Positions 36,757 through 45,729 of a DNA stretch of 64,000 nucleotides are shown here, piece by piece. Each line of letters starts with the position of its first letter. The stretch's first letter is position 1. The stretch comes from Flavobacterium piscinae (GTDB taxonomy: Bacteria > Bacteroidota > Bacteroidia > Flavobacteriales > Flavobacteriaceae), in NCBI RefSeq assembly GCF_004122145.1, contig NZ_SBKQ01000007.1, positions 62,001 through 126,000 on the forward strand, written 5' to 3'. Under the pieces are notes generated by a model. That model was not told the DNA's origin. It worked only from the letters and a program-made list of their open reading frames with translations, and ran no database searches. The translations under genes were made by a program, and so were the position numbers.

Positions 36757-38112
36757 ATGAACGTTGGCATCGATAGTATTTCCTTTGATATTCCTAAACT
36801 TTACTTACCCATTTCTACTCTTGCACACAAGCGTAACATAGAACCCGATAAATTGATAAAAGGTCTCGGTTTACACAAAATGAGTTTTCCGGATCAACAT
36901 CAAGATGTTGTAACCTTCGCAGCAAATGCTGCTTTAAAGTTAATTCAACAGGAAAATATTAATCCATCTGAAATTGCTCGAATATATGTAGGTTCAGAAA
37001 GCGGTGTGGATAGTTCCAAACCGGTTGCCTCCTATGTGTTATCGTTATTAGAAAGTAAATTAGGTGTTGGTTCATTTCGAAATTGTGATGCAGTTGATTT
37101 AACTTTTGCTTGTATTGGTGGTGTGGATGCATTACAAAATTGTTTGGATTACATTCGTTTACATCCAACCAAAAAAGCGATTGTCATTGCTTCCGATAAC
37201 GCCAAATATGATTTGGAATCGAGTGGTGAATATACACAAGGTGCGGGTGCCATTGCCATGTTGATAACTTCCAACCCAAGAGTTTTGAGTTTTTCTAGTG
37301 AAGTTGGTGTTTCCACCGAAGGTGTTTTTGATTTCTTTAAACCAAGAAGAAGTTTTTCCAAATCAGAAATAACTAAATCCCCTGAAAATGAGGAATGGTT
37401 TGGCGTTTTGGAAAATGAAGTTTCCATTTACAAAGAACAACCTGTATTTGACGGACAATACTCCAACCAATGTTACATCAACAGAATTACCGAAGCTTAC
37501 GAACATTTTAAAAAAGAAAGTCAACAAACTGGAAAAGTGTATGAAAATTGGGCTTCTATTTTAATGCATCTTCCCTATTGTTTTCAAGGAAGAAGAACTT
37601 TTATAGAAATTTTTGCGAATGAAAATCCGGAATTACTCAAGAGTCAAATTGGCGAAACTGTAAAAGACAAACTAAAAGCATTGACCAAAAGTCCGGAATA
37701 TTTGGAACTCATCAACCAAAAGATTTATCCCTCAGAAATTGCCTCCGGTCAAATAGGCAATATTTATACGGGTTCCATTTTCCTTGGTTTACTCTCTGCT
37801 TTATGCTATCATGCCCAACAAAACACTTCTTTAGAAAACCAAAAAGTAGGATTCATAGCCTACGGAAGTGGTTCCAAATCAAAAGTTTTTGAAGCCATAG
37901 TTTGTGAAAATTGGAAATCGGTCATTAGCCAAAATAATCTCTTCGAAACATTAGAAAATAATCATTCGATTGATTTTGAAACCTATGAAAAATTGCATAA
38001 AAAAGAATTGCAACAGGCAGTTTTAGAACCAAAAAATGAATTTGCTCTAATTTCTATCGAAAAAGAAAATCCGGTTTTGGTGGGTGCAAGGTATTATGAG
38101 TTTGTGATATAA
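36757..38112 (+). CDS. mvaS: Hydroxymethylglutaryl-CoA synthase
   Basis: The 451-residue thiolase-fold enzyme condenses acetyl-CoA with acetoacetyl-CoA to HMG-CoA, entering the mevalonate route to isoprenoids that Flavobacteria use. It starts MNVGIDSISFDIP, has ESGVDSSKPVASYV, the nucleophilic Cys in DLTFACIGG (near residue 116), and a C-terminal FIAYGSGSKSKVFEA motif. No other mevalonate genes are near. Start set by the promoter position. Its end is 8 bases from the REP hairpins that flank the RAYT gene. Confidence 0.9.
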   Translation: MNVGIDSISFDIPKLYLPISTLAHKRNIEPDKLIKGLGLHKMSFPDQHQDVVTFAANAALKLIQQENINPSEIARIYVGSESGVDSSKPVASYVLSLLESKLGVGSFRNCDAVDLTFACIGGVDALQNCLDYIRLHPTKKAIVIASDNAKYDLESSGEYTQGAGAIAMLITSNPRVLSFSSEVGVSTEGVFDFFKPRRSFSKSEITKSPENEEWFGVLENEVSIYKEQPVFDGQYSNQCYINRITEAYEHFKKESQQTGKVYENWASILMHLPYCFQGRRTFIEIFANENPELLKSQIGETVKDKLKALTKSPEYLELINQKIYPSEIASGQIGNIYTGSIFLGLLSALCYHAQQNTSLENQKVGFIAYGSGSKSKVFEAIVCENWKSVISQNNLFETLENNHSIDFETYEKLHKKELQQAVLEPKNEFALISIEKENPVLVGARYYEFVI

Positions 38113-38120
38113 ATCCTCTC

Positions 38121-38160
38121 AGTGCGACAGCACTAAATTTCGTCCGACTTCAGTCGGATG
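38121..38160. repeat. Two REP-like hairpins downstream of the RAYT gene
   Basis: AGTGC-GACA-GCACT (38121-38134) and a 16-base TCCGACTTCAGTCGGA palindrome (38143-38158, extendable by a wobble pair and a C-G) sit at the 3' end of the RAYT gene. The second overlaps the last codons, so the hairpin encodes the C-terminus. Confidence 0.85.
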
Positions 38161-38594
38161 AAGAAAAAAACCTCCCTAATCTTATCGTACTCCTCACCAA
38201 ATGATTTTTTACGATGATGATTTTCTTGGTTTTTAATATAATTTCGAACACGCTTCAAAATAGATTCAGAAACTGATAATGCAAAAAATTCACTTTGCCA
38301 TTCAAATCTTTTCCCTTTCAAATTCGGAAACAAATCAGGGTTTTGGTTAATCCAATACGAAGATTCACCTTTAATTAATTGCATTACTTTTTCAACACTT
38401 TGATTAATTCCCAATGAAATCAAACAATGACAATGATCTTCATAACCATTAACAAAATCAACATGAATTCCTTTTTGTTTTGCATTTTCTTTGATATGAT
38501 TCCAAACAAATTGTCTTGATTCAATTGTGTTTAGAAATGGATATCTGTTTTTTGTGCACCAGACAAAATGGATGTAAATTTTTAGATATGGCAT
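38133..38594 (-). CDS. REP-associated tyrosine transposase (RAYT, Y1/TnpA-REP)
   Basis: This 153-residue protein belongs to the IS200/REP-associated tyrosine transposase family. It has the start YIHFVWCTKNRYPF, an HUH motif in DHCHCLISLG (residues about 99-108), and a single catalytic Tyr candidate in VRNYIKNQENHHRKKSF. RAYTs are thought to move REP palindromes. The gene is flanked on both sides by matching hairpins, as in a REPtron. Its last codons lie inside a hairpin. It sits between two housekeeping genes and its mobility is uncertain. Confidence 0.9.
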   Translation of the reverse strand: MPYLKIYIHFVWCTKNRYPFLNTIESRQFVWNHIKENAKQKGIHVDFVNGYEDHCHCLISLGINQSVEKVMQLIKGESSYWINQNPDLFPNLKGKRFEWQSEFFALSVSESILKRVRNYIKNQENHHRKKSFGEEYDKIREVFFFIRLKSDEI

Positions 38595-38620
38595 ATAATA
38601 ATGATTTTGGATTTTTTAAT

Positions 38621-38659
38621 CCTCCGACTGAAGTCGGAGGCAAGTTAGTGCTGAAGCAC
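38621..38659. repeat. Two REP-like hairpins upstream of the RAYT gene
   Basis: A perfect 20-base CCTCCGACT-GA-AGTCGGAGG palindrome (38621-38640) is followed by GTGCT-GA-AGCAC (38648-38659). The order mirrors that at 38121-38160, so the gene is bracketed by inverted copies of a hairpin pair. Confidence 0.88.
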
Positions 38660-38714
38660 AAATAATATTGATTATGCTTTTGAATTTGTCATTGATATTG
38701 ATTTTTGACATTGA

Positions 38715-40250
38715 TTACCCCAACCAACCCTCGCGATCTAAACTTCGATATTGAATCGCCTCCGCTATATGATTCGGTTTGATGTTTTCAGCAGCTTCCA
38801 AATCCGCAATGGTGCGGGCCACTTTCAAAATTCGATCATACGCCCGTGCGGATAAATTCAAACGTTCCATTGCGGTTTTAAGCAATTGTAAGGATGTTTC
38901 ATCTAACACACAAAACTCTCTAATATATTTACTACCCATTTGAGCATTGTAATGCAAATTATCGAATTGTTCAAACCGTTTCGATTGAATTTCTCTAGCT
39001 AGTGTAACTCTTTTCCTGATTTCTGCACTGCTTTCAGCTTTTCGGGTTTCCGTTAATTTTTCAAAGGGAACCGGATTCACTTCAATATGAATATCAATCC
39101 TATCCAAAAGCGGACCTGATATTTTACTTAAATACCGTTGCATTTCCGCCGGAGAAGTACTGACCGGTGCATCCGGGTCATTGAAATAACCACCCGGACT
39201 CGGATTCATACTCGCCACTAACATAAAAGAAGATGGATAAGTAATCGTAAATTTTGCTCTGGAAATGGTTACTTCTCTATCTTCTAACGGTTGCCGCATA
39301 ACTTCCAACACTTCGCGTTTGAACTCCGGTAATTCATCTAAAAACAAAACACCGTTATGTGCCAATGAAATTTCACCCGGTTGCGGATAACTTCCACCTC
39401 CAACAAGTGAAACTGAGGAAGCCGTATGATGCGGACTTCTGAACGGACGCTGACTCATCAAACCGGCATCTTTAATTTTTCCGGCAACGGAATGAATTTT
39501 GGTGGTTTCCAACGCTTCCTTCATGGTCATGGGTGGCAAAATACTCGGCATTCGTTTAGCCAACATCGTTTTTCCTGAACCGGGTGGGCCAATTAAAATG
39601 ATGTTATGACCACCGGCAGCAGCAATTTCCATACAACGCTTGATGCCCTCCTGCCCTTTTACGTCCGAAAAATCAAATTCCGGAAAATCTAAGGTTCTTG
39701 AAAATTCGGTCTGGGTATCAATAACAGTTGGTTGTAAATCGCCTTTCCCTTCAAAAAAATCAATGACTTGTAACACATTTTCTACTCCATACACATCTAA
39801 ACCTTCTACAATCGCGGCTTCTTTTACGTTTTGAATCGGGAGAATAAATCCTTTATAGCCTTCTTCTTTAGCTTTAATGGCAATTGACAACGCTCCTTTT
39901 ATAGGTTGTAAACCGCCATCCAATGAAAGTTCGCCCATAATGATGTAACGATCTAATTCCTCCGCTTGAATTTGTCCGGTAGCAACTAAAATACCAATGG
40001 CAATCGTAAGGTCATAAGCCGAACCTTCCTTTCTCATATCAGCCGGAGCCATATTGATGGTGATTTTTTTAACCGGTAAAGAATAGTTGTTATTTTTGAG
40101 GGCGGCAGCAATGCGGTAACTGCTCTCTTTGATAGCATTGTCGGGTAATCCGACCAAGTGGTAGCCCACTCCTTTATCAATATTTACTTCAACTGTAATC
40201 GTGGTGGCTTCAACGCCGAAAACGGCACTTCCAAATACTTTAACTAACAT
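38715..40250 (-). CDS. YifB/ComM-type Mg-chelatase-like AAA+ ATPase
   Basis: The 511-residue protein has an N-terminal Lon-protease-like domain (about 1-170, from [18 protein letters not shown]), a Mg-chelatase AAA+ core (Walker A GPPGSGKT near 221; Walker [10 protein letters not shown]) and a C-terminal Mg-chelatase domain with [21 protein letters not shown]. Relatives include ComM, a helicase promoting branch migration in natural transformation. I chose ATG 40250 over 40280. Adjacent CAAT-rich repeats lie beyond its stop. Confidence 0.92.
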   Translation of the reverse strand: MLVKVFGSAVFGVEATTITVEVNIDKGVGYHLVGLPDNAIKESSYRIAAALKNNNYSLPVKKITINMAPADMRKEGSAYDLTIAIGILVATGQIQAEELDRYIIMGELSLDGGLQPIKGALSIAIKAKEEGYKGFILPIQNVKEAAIVEGLDVYGVENVLQVIDFFEGKGDLQPTVIDTQTEFSRTLDFPEFDFSDVKGQEGIKRCMEIAAAGGHNIILIGPPGSGKTMLAKRMPSILPPMTMKEALETTKIHSVAGKIKDAGLMSQRPFRSPHHTASSVSLVGGGSYPQPGEISLAHNGVLFLDELPEFKREVLEVMRQPLEDREVTISRAKFTITYPSSFMLVASMNPSPGGYFNDPDAPVSTSPAEMQRYLSKISGPLLDRIDIHIEVNPVPFEKLTETRKAESSAEIRKRVTLAREIQSKRFEQFDNLHYNAQMGSKYIREFCVLDETSLQLLKTAMERLNLSARAYDRILKVARTIADLEAAENIKPNHIAEAIQYRSLDREGWLG

Positions 40251-40302
40251 GGCGTATACATTTAATGTGACAAATATCACAAATTGATTTGAATAATTAC
40301 TT

Positions 40303-40310
40303 TAATTTTG
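40303..40310 (+). promoter_or_regulatory. TAATTTTG -7 box for DUF2490 gene
   Basis: An exact TAnnTTTG match 13 bases before ATG 40324; no clear -33 element is seen at consensus distance. Confidence 0.5.
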
Positions 40311-40323
40311 AAAAAAATTTAAC

Positions 40324-41055
40324 ATGTGTTGGTCAAAATATTTCAAATTCGTATTAATTTTACTACTCTCAGCCACTTCCATTTCACAAAATAAAATCAC
40401 TGAAAATCAGCAAATTTGGTTAGGATACATCACACAAACAAAGTTATCCAATCATCTTTCATGGTGGAATGATGCTCACTGGGTTCCGGAGAGTTTTGGT
40501 TTAGTCAGAACTGGAATAACTTATCATTTCGGTAAAAAAAATCAAATGACCACAACTGTCGGTTATGCTTTTGGGAAAATATATCCGCCGGAAGGAGCAG
40601 AAACTTTTCGACCGGAACATCGCTTGTGGGGTCAAACAACATTAAGCCATAAACATAATGATTTTTCGTTTTTACACCGATTACGTTATGAAGGACGATT
40701 TAGAGGAAAAATTATCGAAGATCATCTTCAAAATGAATTTAATTTTAACTACCGATTACGCTATTTACTGCAAGCACGATACTATTTTAAAAATCAAGAA
40801 AAAGGAAAATTTTATCTAATGGCATCCGATGAAGTCTTATTTAATGTGGGAGATGAAATAAAAAATAATTTCAGATTAGACCAAAACAGAATTTCGCTTG
40901 GCGTTGGTTATCAGCTAAAAAAAATGACTTTTCAGGTGGCATACATGAATCAATTGATAGAATCCAATACAAGTTACACTTTTAAAATGAACCATAATTT
41001 GCAAATTTTGGTTTTGCATCACTTCGACTTACGGAAAAACCCGAAAACGAATTAA
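40324..41055 (+). CDS. DUF2490 outer-membrane beta-barrel-like protein
   Basis: This 243-residue protein has a signal peptide (ending ATSISQ), a run of amphipathic beta strands rich in Tyr, Arg and Phe, and a DUF2490 pattern (FRPEHRLWGQTTL, LHRLRYEGRFRG, FNFNYRLRYLLQARYYF). It probably forms a small outer-membrane beta-barrel; function is unknown. It is transcribed divergently from the YifB gene and lies 67 bases before the GAF kinase gene. Confidence 0.85.
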   Translation: MCWSKYFKFVLILLLSATSISQNKITENQQIWLGYITQTKLSNHLSWWNDAHWVPESFGLVRTGITYHFGKKNQMTTTVGYAFGKIYPPEGAETFRPEHRLWGQTTLSHKHNDFSFLHRLRYEGRFRGKIIEDHLQNEFNFNYRLRYLLQARYYFKNQEKGKFYLMASDEVLFNVGDEIKNNFRLDQNRISLGVGYQLKKMTFQVAYMNQLIESNTSYTFKMNHNLQILVLHHFDLRKNPKTN

Positions 41056-41122
41056 CTTTTTTAAAACCATACTTTTAGTTTTTACGTATATCCATTTACC
41101 AATAAAACGAAAAACAAAAAGT

Positions 41123-42328
41123 ATGGATAAATTAATTTCATTAACCAATGAGCACCAAAGGTTAGCAGCCCTAAAAAGTTATAACATTTTAGACACTCAA
41201 CCTGAAAAAGATTTTGATGATATTACTGAATTAGCCTCTCAAATTTGTCAGGTTCCAATTTCTGCTATCACATTGATGGATAAAGACCGACAATGGTTTA
41301 AATCAAAAGTAGGTTTTGATAAGGTCGAAATTCCGAGAGAAGAGGCTTTTTGTACTTATATGATGGACAACAATTTGAAATCCATAGAAGTACAAAACAT
41401 GCATATGGATAACCATTTCAATACGAATCCATATGTGGCAGGCGACCCAAAAATAGCTTTCTACGCTGGAGTTCTTTTAATTGATCCGGACGGACAAACC
41501 TTAGGTAGTTTGTGTGTTTATGATCTTGAACCAAAACAATTAACTGATTTTCAACTCAATGCTCTTGAAAAACTTGCACATCAGGTAATTCAGTTATTGG
41601 AACTTCGAAAAAAGAATGCTCTTTTAGAAGAAAATAATGCCAATCTCCTATCAAAATATAATGAATTGGAACAATTTGCCAGAGTAGTTTCACATGATAT
41701 TAAATCGCCTTTAAACAATATAATTTCACTAACCAATTTATTTCAAGAGGAATACGGAAACAGCATAGATGAAGCCGGAAATGAATATTTAGAATACATT
41801 TCGAAATCTTCATTGGAATTGAAAAATTTTGTGGATGCGATTCTGATTTACTACAAAAGTGACACCATCAATACCACACAAAAAGAAGAAATTAATTGGA
41901 ATGAATTGTTTCGTAAAACAATTTCGATGTTAGATTCTAAAAATGAATATGAGATTGTTTTTCCTTCAAACAATACCGTTCAATTTTATTCTAACAAAAT
42001 GGCGATGGAACAAATCATTTCCAATTTAATCAGTAATAGCATCAAATACAATGACAAAGAGAAAGTGAAAATTGAAATTGGTTTAACGGAACGAACAAAA
42101 GAAATTTTACTCACCATCAAAGACAACGGAATTGGTATTGCTAAAGAAGATTACGAAAAAGTCTTTTCATTTTTTACAACTTTAGGCAAAAAAGATCGTT
42201 TTGAAAATAACGGAACCGGAATTGGTCTTTCAACTGTGCAAAAAATGGTACACAAATTAGATGGCCGAATTGAATTAGAATCAGAAATTGGTAAAGGTTC
42301 TACCTTCACATTATATTTCAAAAAATAG
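41123..42328 (+). CDS. GAF-domain sensor histidine kinase
   Basis: The 401-residue soluble kinase has a GAF domain (about 1-165, containing ITLMDKDRQWFKSKVG and EAFCTYMM), a HisKA domain with VSHDIKSPLNNIISL near 195, and an HATPase domain (LISNSIKYN, DNGIGI, GTGIGLSTVQKMV). No membrane segment or receiver is present. The GAF is of the type usually fused to small-molecule sensing kinases. No partner regulator is adjacent, so it is probably an orphan kinase. Confidence 0.9.
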   Translation: MDKLISLTNEHQRLAALKSYNILDTQPEKDFDDITELASQICQVPISAITLMDKDRQWFKSKVGFDKVEIPREEAFCTYMMDNNLKSIEVQNMHMDNHFNTNPYVAGDPKIAFYAGVLLIDPDGQTLGSLCVYDLEPKQLTDFQLNALEKLAHQVIQLLELRKKNALLEENNANLLSKYNELEQFARVVSHDIKSPLNNIISLTNLFQEEYGNSIDEAGNEYLEYISKSSLELKNFVDAILIYYKSDTINTTQKEEINWNELFRKTISMLDSKNEYEIVFPSNNTVQFYSNKMAMEQIISNLISNSIKYNDKEKVKIEIGLTERTKEILLTIKDNGIGIAKEDYEKVFSFFTTLGKKDRFENNGTGIGLSTVQKMVHKLDGRIELESEIGKGSTFTLYFKK

Positions 42329-42357
42329 TTAGTGAGTTAGTTTACGTTTTTAAATCG

Positions 42358-42386
42358 AAAAAGCCACTCTAAAAAGTGGCTTTTTT
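42358..42386. terminator. Bidirectional terminator between GAF kinase and dsbD
   Basis: AAAAAGCCACT pairs with AGTGGCTTTTT around a short loop. A and T runs flank both sides, so it can stop the plus-strand kinase gene and the minus-strand dsbD, four bases from the dsbD stop codon. Confidence 0.88.
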
Positions 42387-42390
42387 ATAT

Positions 42391-44388
42391 TTATTTTTTA
42401 AACTTGTCAATTCCTTCTCGCAACCATTTTTCGTATAAATCGATGTCTGGATCATAACTTGCCGGTTCTTCTGAAATGGTATTTCCATCGGTATCTAAAA
42501 TCAAGTAATACGGCTGTGCATTGGCTTTGTATTTAGTGATTTGGAAATCACTCCATTTATTACCAACTGTTTTTATTTTTTTGCCGGTTTCTTTAGAAAC
42601 ATATTTGTCTTTTTCGGCTAATTCTTTTTTATCATCTACATAAAGAGAAATCAATACTACTTCATTTTTTAAAATAGAAAGTATTTTTTTATCCGACCAA
42701 ACATAATCTTCCATTTTACGGCAATTCACACATGCATAACCGGTAAAATCAAGTAAAATAGGTTTATTTATTTGTTTGGCATAAGCCAATCCGTCTTCAT
42801 AATCATGAAAAGCAATAATTCCATGTGGGCCCGAATGAGCTCCTTTAGGTAAAGCTCCTAATTCTGAAGAACCGCCACTGCTTCCAATTCCGGTTGGACT
42901 TTCGCTGTAATTCAATGGTGGTGGAAAACCTGAAATAATCTTTAATGGAGCACCCCAAAGTCCGGGAATCATGTAAATAGTGAAACTCAATACAAACAAT
43001 CCCATAAATAATCTTCCTACGGAAATATGTGTCATCGGACTATCATGAGGTAAAGTTATTTTTCCGAATAAATACATTGCCCAAGTTCCAAAAACAGCTA
43101 TCCAAATCGCTAAAAAGGTTTCTCTTTCAAACCAATGCAATTGCAATACCAAATCGGCATTGGATAAAAATTTAAACGCAAAAGCTAATTCTAAAAATCC
43201 TAATGAAACTTTTACTGTGTTTAACCATCCGCCTGATTTGGGTAAGGAATTCATCCAACCCGGAAATAAAGCAAATAACATAAATGGTAAAGCAATGGCT
43301 GATGAAAAGCCTAACATTCCGACAATCGGAGCAATTCCGCCTTTAGAAGCCGCTTCCACAATCAATGTTCCAACTATCGGACCGGTACAAGAAAATGACA
43401 CGATGGCTAACGCTAATGCCATAAAAAAGATACCGATGATGCCTCCTCTATCCGCTTGACGGTCTACTTTATTGGCCCAAGAATTAGGTAAAACAATTTC
43501 AAATGCTCCTAAAAAAGAGGCTGCAAAAAAGACTAATAACCCAAAAAACACCAAATTAAAAGTAACGCTGGTAGATAATTCATTCAACGAATCAGGACCG
43601 AATATAGCAACTATGGCAGTACCTAAAAGCACATAAATAACTATAATAGAAGCACCATAAATAATTGCATTTTTGATTCCTTTTGCTCTATTTTTACTTT
43701 GTTTAGTAAAAAAACTCACCGTCATTGGAATCATTGGAAATACACAAGGAGTCAACAAAGCGAGAAATCCTGAGAAAAACGCAAGAATAAAAATAGTCCA
43801 TAAATCCTTCTGTTCTTCTTTTTTTGTTTCTTTTTCAATTTCCTCCTTTAATTCTTTTGAAGCTAATTTTTCTGAAATTTCATCATTTGATGTTGTAATT
43901 GTATCAATAGTTTCAACCGGAGCAGCAACTACACTTTCTTTTAGAGGTAATTGAAATTCAAAATTCTTAAATTGTTGGATACACTGTTCCAAACAAGCTT
44001 GATATTCTACCTCCACTTTAATCGACTTTAAAGCTGGATTCGTGACTTTTACTAATTGTGAAAATTGAGCGGAACCTTCAAACATGTATTCATCTACTTC
44101 AAAAATTTCGCTATACACTTTTTTGTATTTACTTTCTGTCGTTTTACCGATTAACTGATAGTTTCCTTTTGAATCGTTGTAAATGAATACTGTAGGTAAA
44201 GAACCTCCATCCGGCGTAAACTGTGAAAAGAAATGCCAATCCTTTTGAATGGTTGCATCAAATTTTAAAAGAAATTCCGTATCCGATTTTTGTTCTATGG
44301 ACGTTTTCCATTTCACAGGATCTAAAATTTGTGCTTGCGTAATCGTAATTACAAAAAAGGAAAGTAGCGTAAAAAATAAATGCTTCAT
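42391..44388 (-). CDS. dsbD: Thiol:disulfide interchange protein DsbD
   Basis: DsbD moves electrons from cytosolic thioredoxin across the inner membrane to periplasmic proteins. The 665-residue product has a signal peptide, an N-terminal DsbD-alpha domain with the Cys pair in CLEQCIQQ (near 127), eight or so membrane segments beginning with TPCVFPMIPMT, and a C-terminal thioredoxin domain with CVNC near 554. All three Cys pairs seem present. I chose ATG 44388 over 44469 since the signal peptide follows. Its start overlaps the tilS stop by one base. Confidence 0.94.
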   Translation of the reverse strand: MKHLFFTLLSFFVITITQAQILDPVKWKTSIEQKSDTEFLLKFDATIQKDWHFFSQFTPDGGSLPTVFIYNDSKGNYQLIGKTTESKYKKVYSEIFEVDEYMFEGSAQFSQLVKVTNPALKSIKVEVEYQACLEQCIQQFKNFEFQLPLKESVVAAPVETIDTITTSNDEISEKLASKELKEEIEKETKKEEQKDLWTIFILAFFSGFLALLTPCVFPMIPMTVSFFTKQSKNRAKGIKNAIIYGASIIVIYVLLGTAIVAIFGPDSLNELSTSVTFNLVFFGLLVFFAASFLGAFEIVLPNSWANKVDRQADRGGIIGIFFMALALAIVSFSCTGPIVGTLIVEAASKGGIAPIVGMLGFSSAIALPFMLFALFPGWMNSLPKSGGWLNTVKVSLGFLELAFAFKFLSNADLVLQLHWFERETFLAIWIAVFGTWAMYLFGKITLPHDSPMTHISVGRLFMGLFVLSFTIYMIPGLWGAPLKIISGFPPPLNYSESPTGIGSSGGSSELGALPKGAHSGPHGIIAFHDYEDGLAYAKQINKPILLDFTGYACVNCRKMEDYVWSDKKILSILKNEVVLISLYVDDKKELAEKDKYVSKETGKKIKTVGNKWSDFQITKYKANAQPYYLILDTDGNTISEEPASYDPDIDLYEKWLREGIDKFKK

Positions 44389-45692
44389 TATACTAATTGA
44401 ATTTTTAGGATAGTTTGTGTGTTTTCGGTTACTTTGAATCGTTCGTCCATTCGTTTCCCAACGAGCCAAACAATTTGATTGTCAGAGCATAAAAGCCATG
44501 CCTTTTCTTTATCGATGATAGAAAATTTTTCGTCTTTAAAAAATTTACTCAACTTCTTTTTTCCATTCATTCCAAAAGGGTAAAAATAATCACCTTCTTG
44601 CCAATTTCGAAGTTGTAAAGGAAACTTTAATGCCTCTGCATCCACAAAGATAGTTTTTGCATCGGATTTTCCAATTTCACATACACTAATTAACCTCAAC
44701 TTTAAGGGAAAATTAAGTTCATCTTGATGTTCATGAATAAAATACTCACTAGAAATTTCAGTAGATTTTGTTTCGACAATCAATGTATTTCTATTTTTCA
44801 GTAATCTGAAATGCTCCGAAAAAATTTGTTTTCCGGATTGAGCATTCACTAAATCATAAATATCCAGCCATGCCGAAAATCCGAATGGTGACAACCATTG
44901 AAATAAATATGCTTGATAATTAGGTAATTGTAGTAGTTCATTTAAATTAATTATCTTTTGATGATCAACATCTTGCACTACTTTTCGATACACCATTCGC
45001 GAAGCATCATCCACTAAACTTTGTGTTTGATTAAGGTTTTGAAGGGTGTTTTCAAACGAATCTAAAAAACTTGGATTCAATTCTTTTAAAACCGGAACCA
45101 GTTGATGACGAATTTTATTACGTACATATTTATCAGACGCATTACTGGAATCTTCTCGCCATTTTAGATTGTTTTCTTTGGCAAACGTTTCAATTTCTGC
45201 TCTTGAAAAATGTAAAAGCGGTCGAATAATTTTATCATTTTGGGATGGAATTCCGCACAATCCCTCCAAACCGGTTCCACGAGATAAGTTTATCAAAAAG
45301 GTTTCCAATTGATCATCTAAATGATGAGCAGTAAGCACAAAATCGAAATTTTCAGTAGCTAACAATTCATAAAACCATTCGTACCGCAACTTTCGAGCAG
45401 CAACTTGAAACGATAATTTTTCGTCTTCGGCAAATTGTTTCGTATCAAATTTTTGAAAAAAACCTTTAATAGAATTGGAAGTACAATAAGATTGCACAAA
45501 ATGCTCATCTTCATTACTTTCATCACCCCTAAGTTGAAAATTGCAATGAGCCACTGCAAATTCTACATTCATTTTCGAAATTAAATCCAACAAAACCATA
45601 CTATCTAAACCGCCACTCACCGCAATTAGTATTTTTGCCTTTTGCAGAAAAGGAAATTGAGTTGAAAAGTGATTTTGGAATTTCAAAAACAT
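44388..45692 (-). CDS. tilS: tRNA(Ile)-lysidine synthetase
   Basis: TilS modifies C34 of the minor tRNA-Ile, changing its reading to AUA; it is essential in nearly all bacteria. The 434-residue protein has the PP-loop SGGLDSM near residue 31, the HHLDDQLETFLINLSRGTGLEGL motif, a linker, and a C-terminal TilS domain ending near WLVGKRMDERF. ATG 45692 was chosen over the TTG two codons upstream. A -7 box ends four bases before the ATG, implying leaderless transcription of tilS-dsbD. Confidence 0.94.
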   Translation of the reverse strand: MFLKFQNHFSTQFPFLQKAKILIAVSGGLDSMVLLDLISKMNVEFAVAHCNFQLRGDESNEDEHFVQSYCTSNSIKGFFQKFDTKQFAEDEKLSFQVAARKLRYEWFYELLATENFDFVLTAHHLDDQLETFLINLSRGTGLEGLCGIPSQNDKIIRPLLHFSRAEIETFAKENNLKWREDSSNASDKYVRNKIRHQLVPVLKELNPSFLDSFENTLQNLNQTQSLVDDASRMVYRKVVQDVDHQKIINLNELLQLPNYQAYLFQWLSPFGFSAWLDIYDLVNAQSGKQIFSEHFRLLKNRNTLIVETKSTEISSEYFIHEHQDELNFPLKLRLISVCEIGKSDAKTIFVDAEALKFPLQLRNWQEGDYFYPFGMNGKKKLSKFFKDEKFSIIDKEKAWLLCSDNQIVWLVGKRMDERFKVTENTQTILKIQLV

Positions 45693-45695
45693 TTT

Positions 45696-45703
45696 CAAAA
45701 GTA
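45696..45703 (-). promoter_or_regulatory. TACTTTTG -7 box immediately before tilS ATG
   Basis: The minus-strand TAnnTTTG match has its last base four nucleotides before the ATG at 45692, so the mRNA would begin at or within the start codon (leaderless). Confidence 0.5.
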
Positions 45704-45729
45704 AGGAATTTTGTCCGAATGGAATAATG

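Noticed and set aside
36757-38112. HMG-CoA synthase as part of a polyketide cluster
   Set aside because: No ketosynthase, ACP or other biosynthetic genes are near, so primary mevalonate metabolism is the simple explanation.
38133-38594. Insertion sequence of the IS200 type
   Set aside because: HUH and Tyr motifs fit, but there is no TnpB and the gene is flanked by REP-like hairpins, so a RAYT is the better call.
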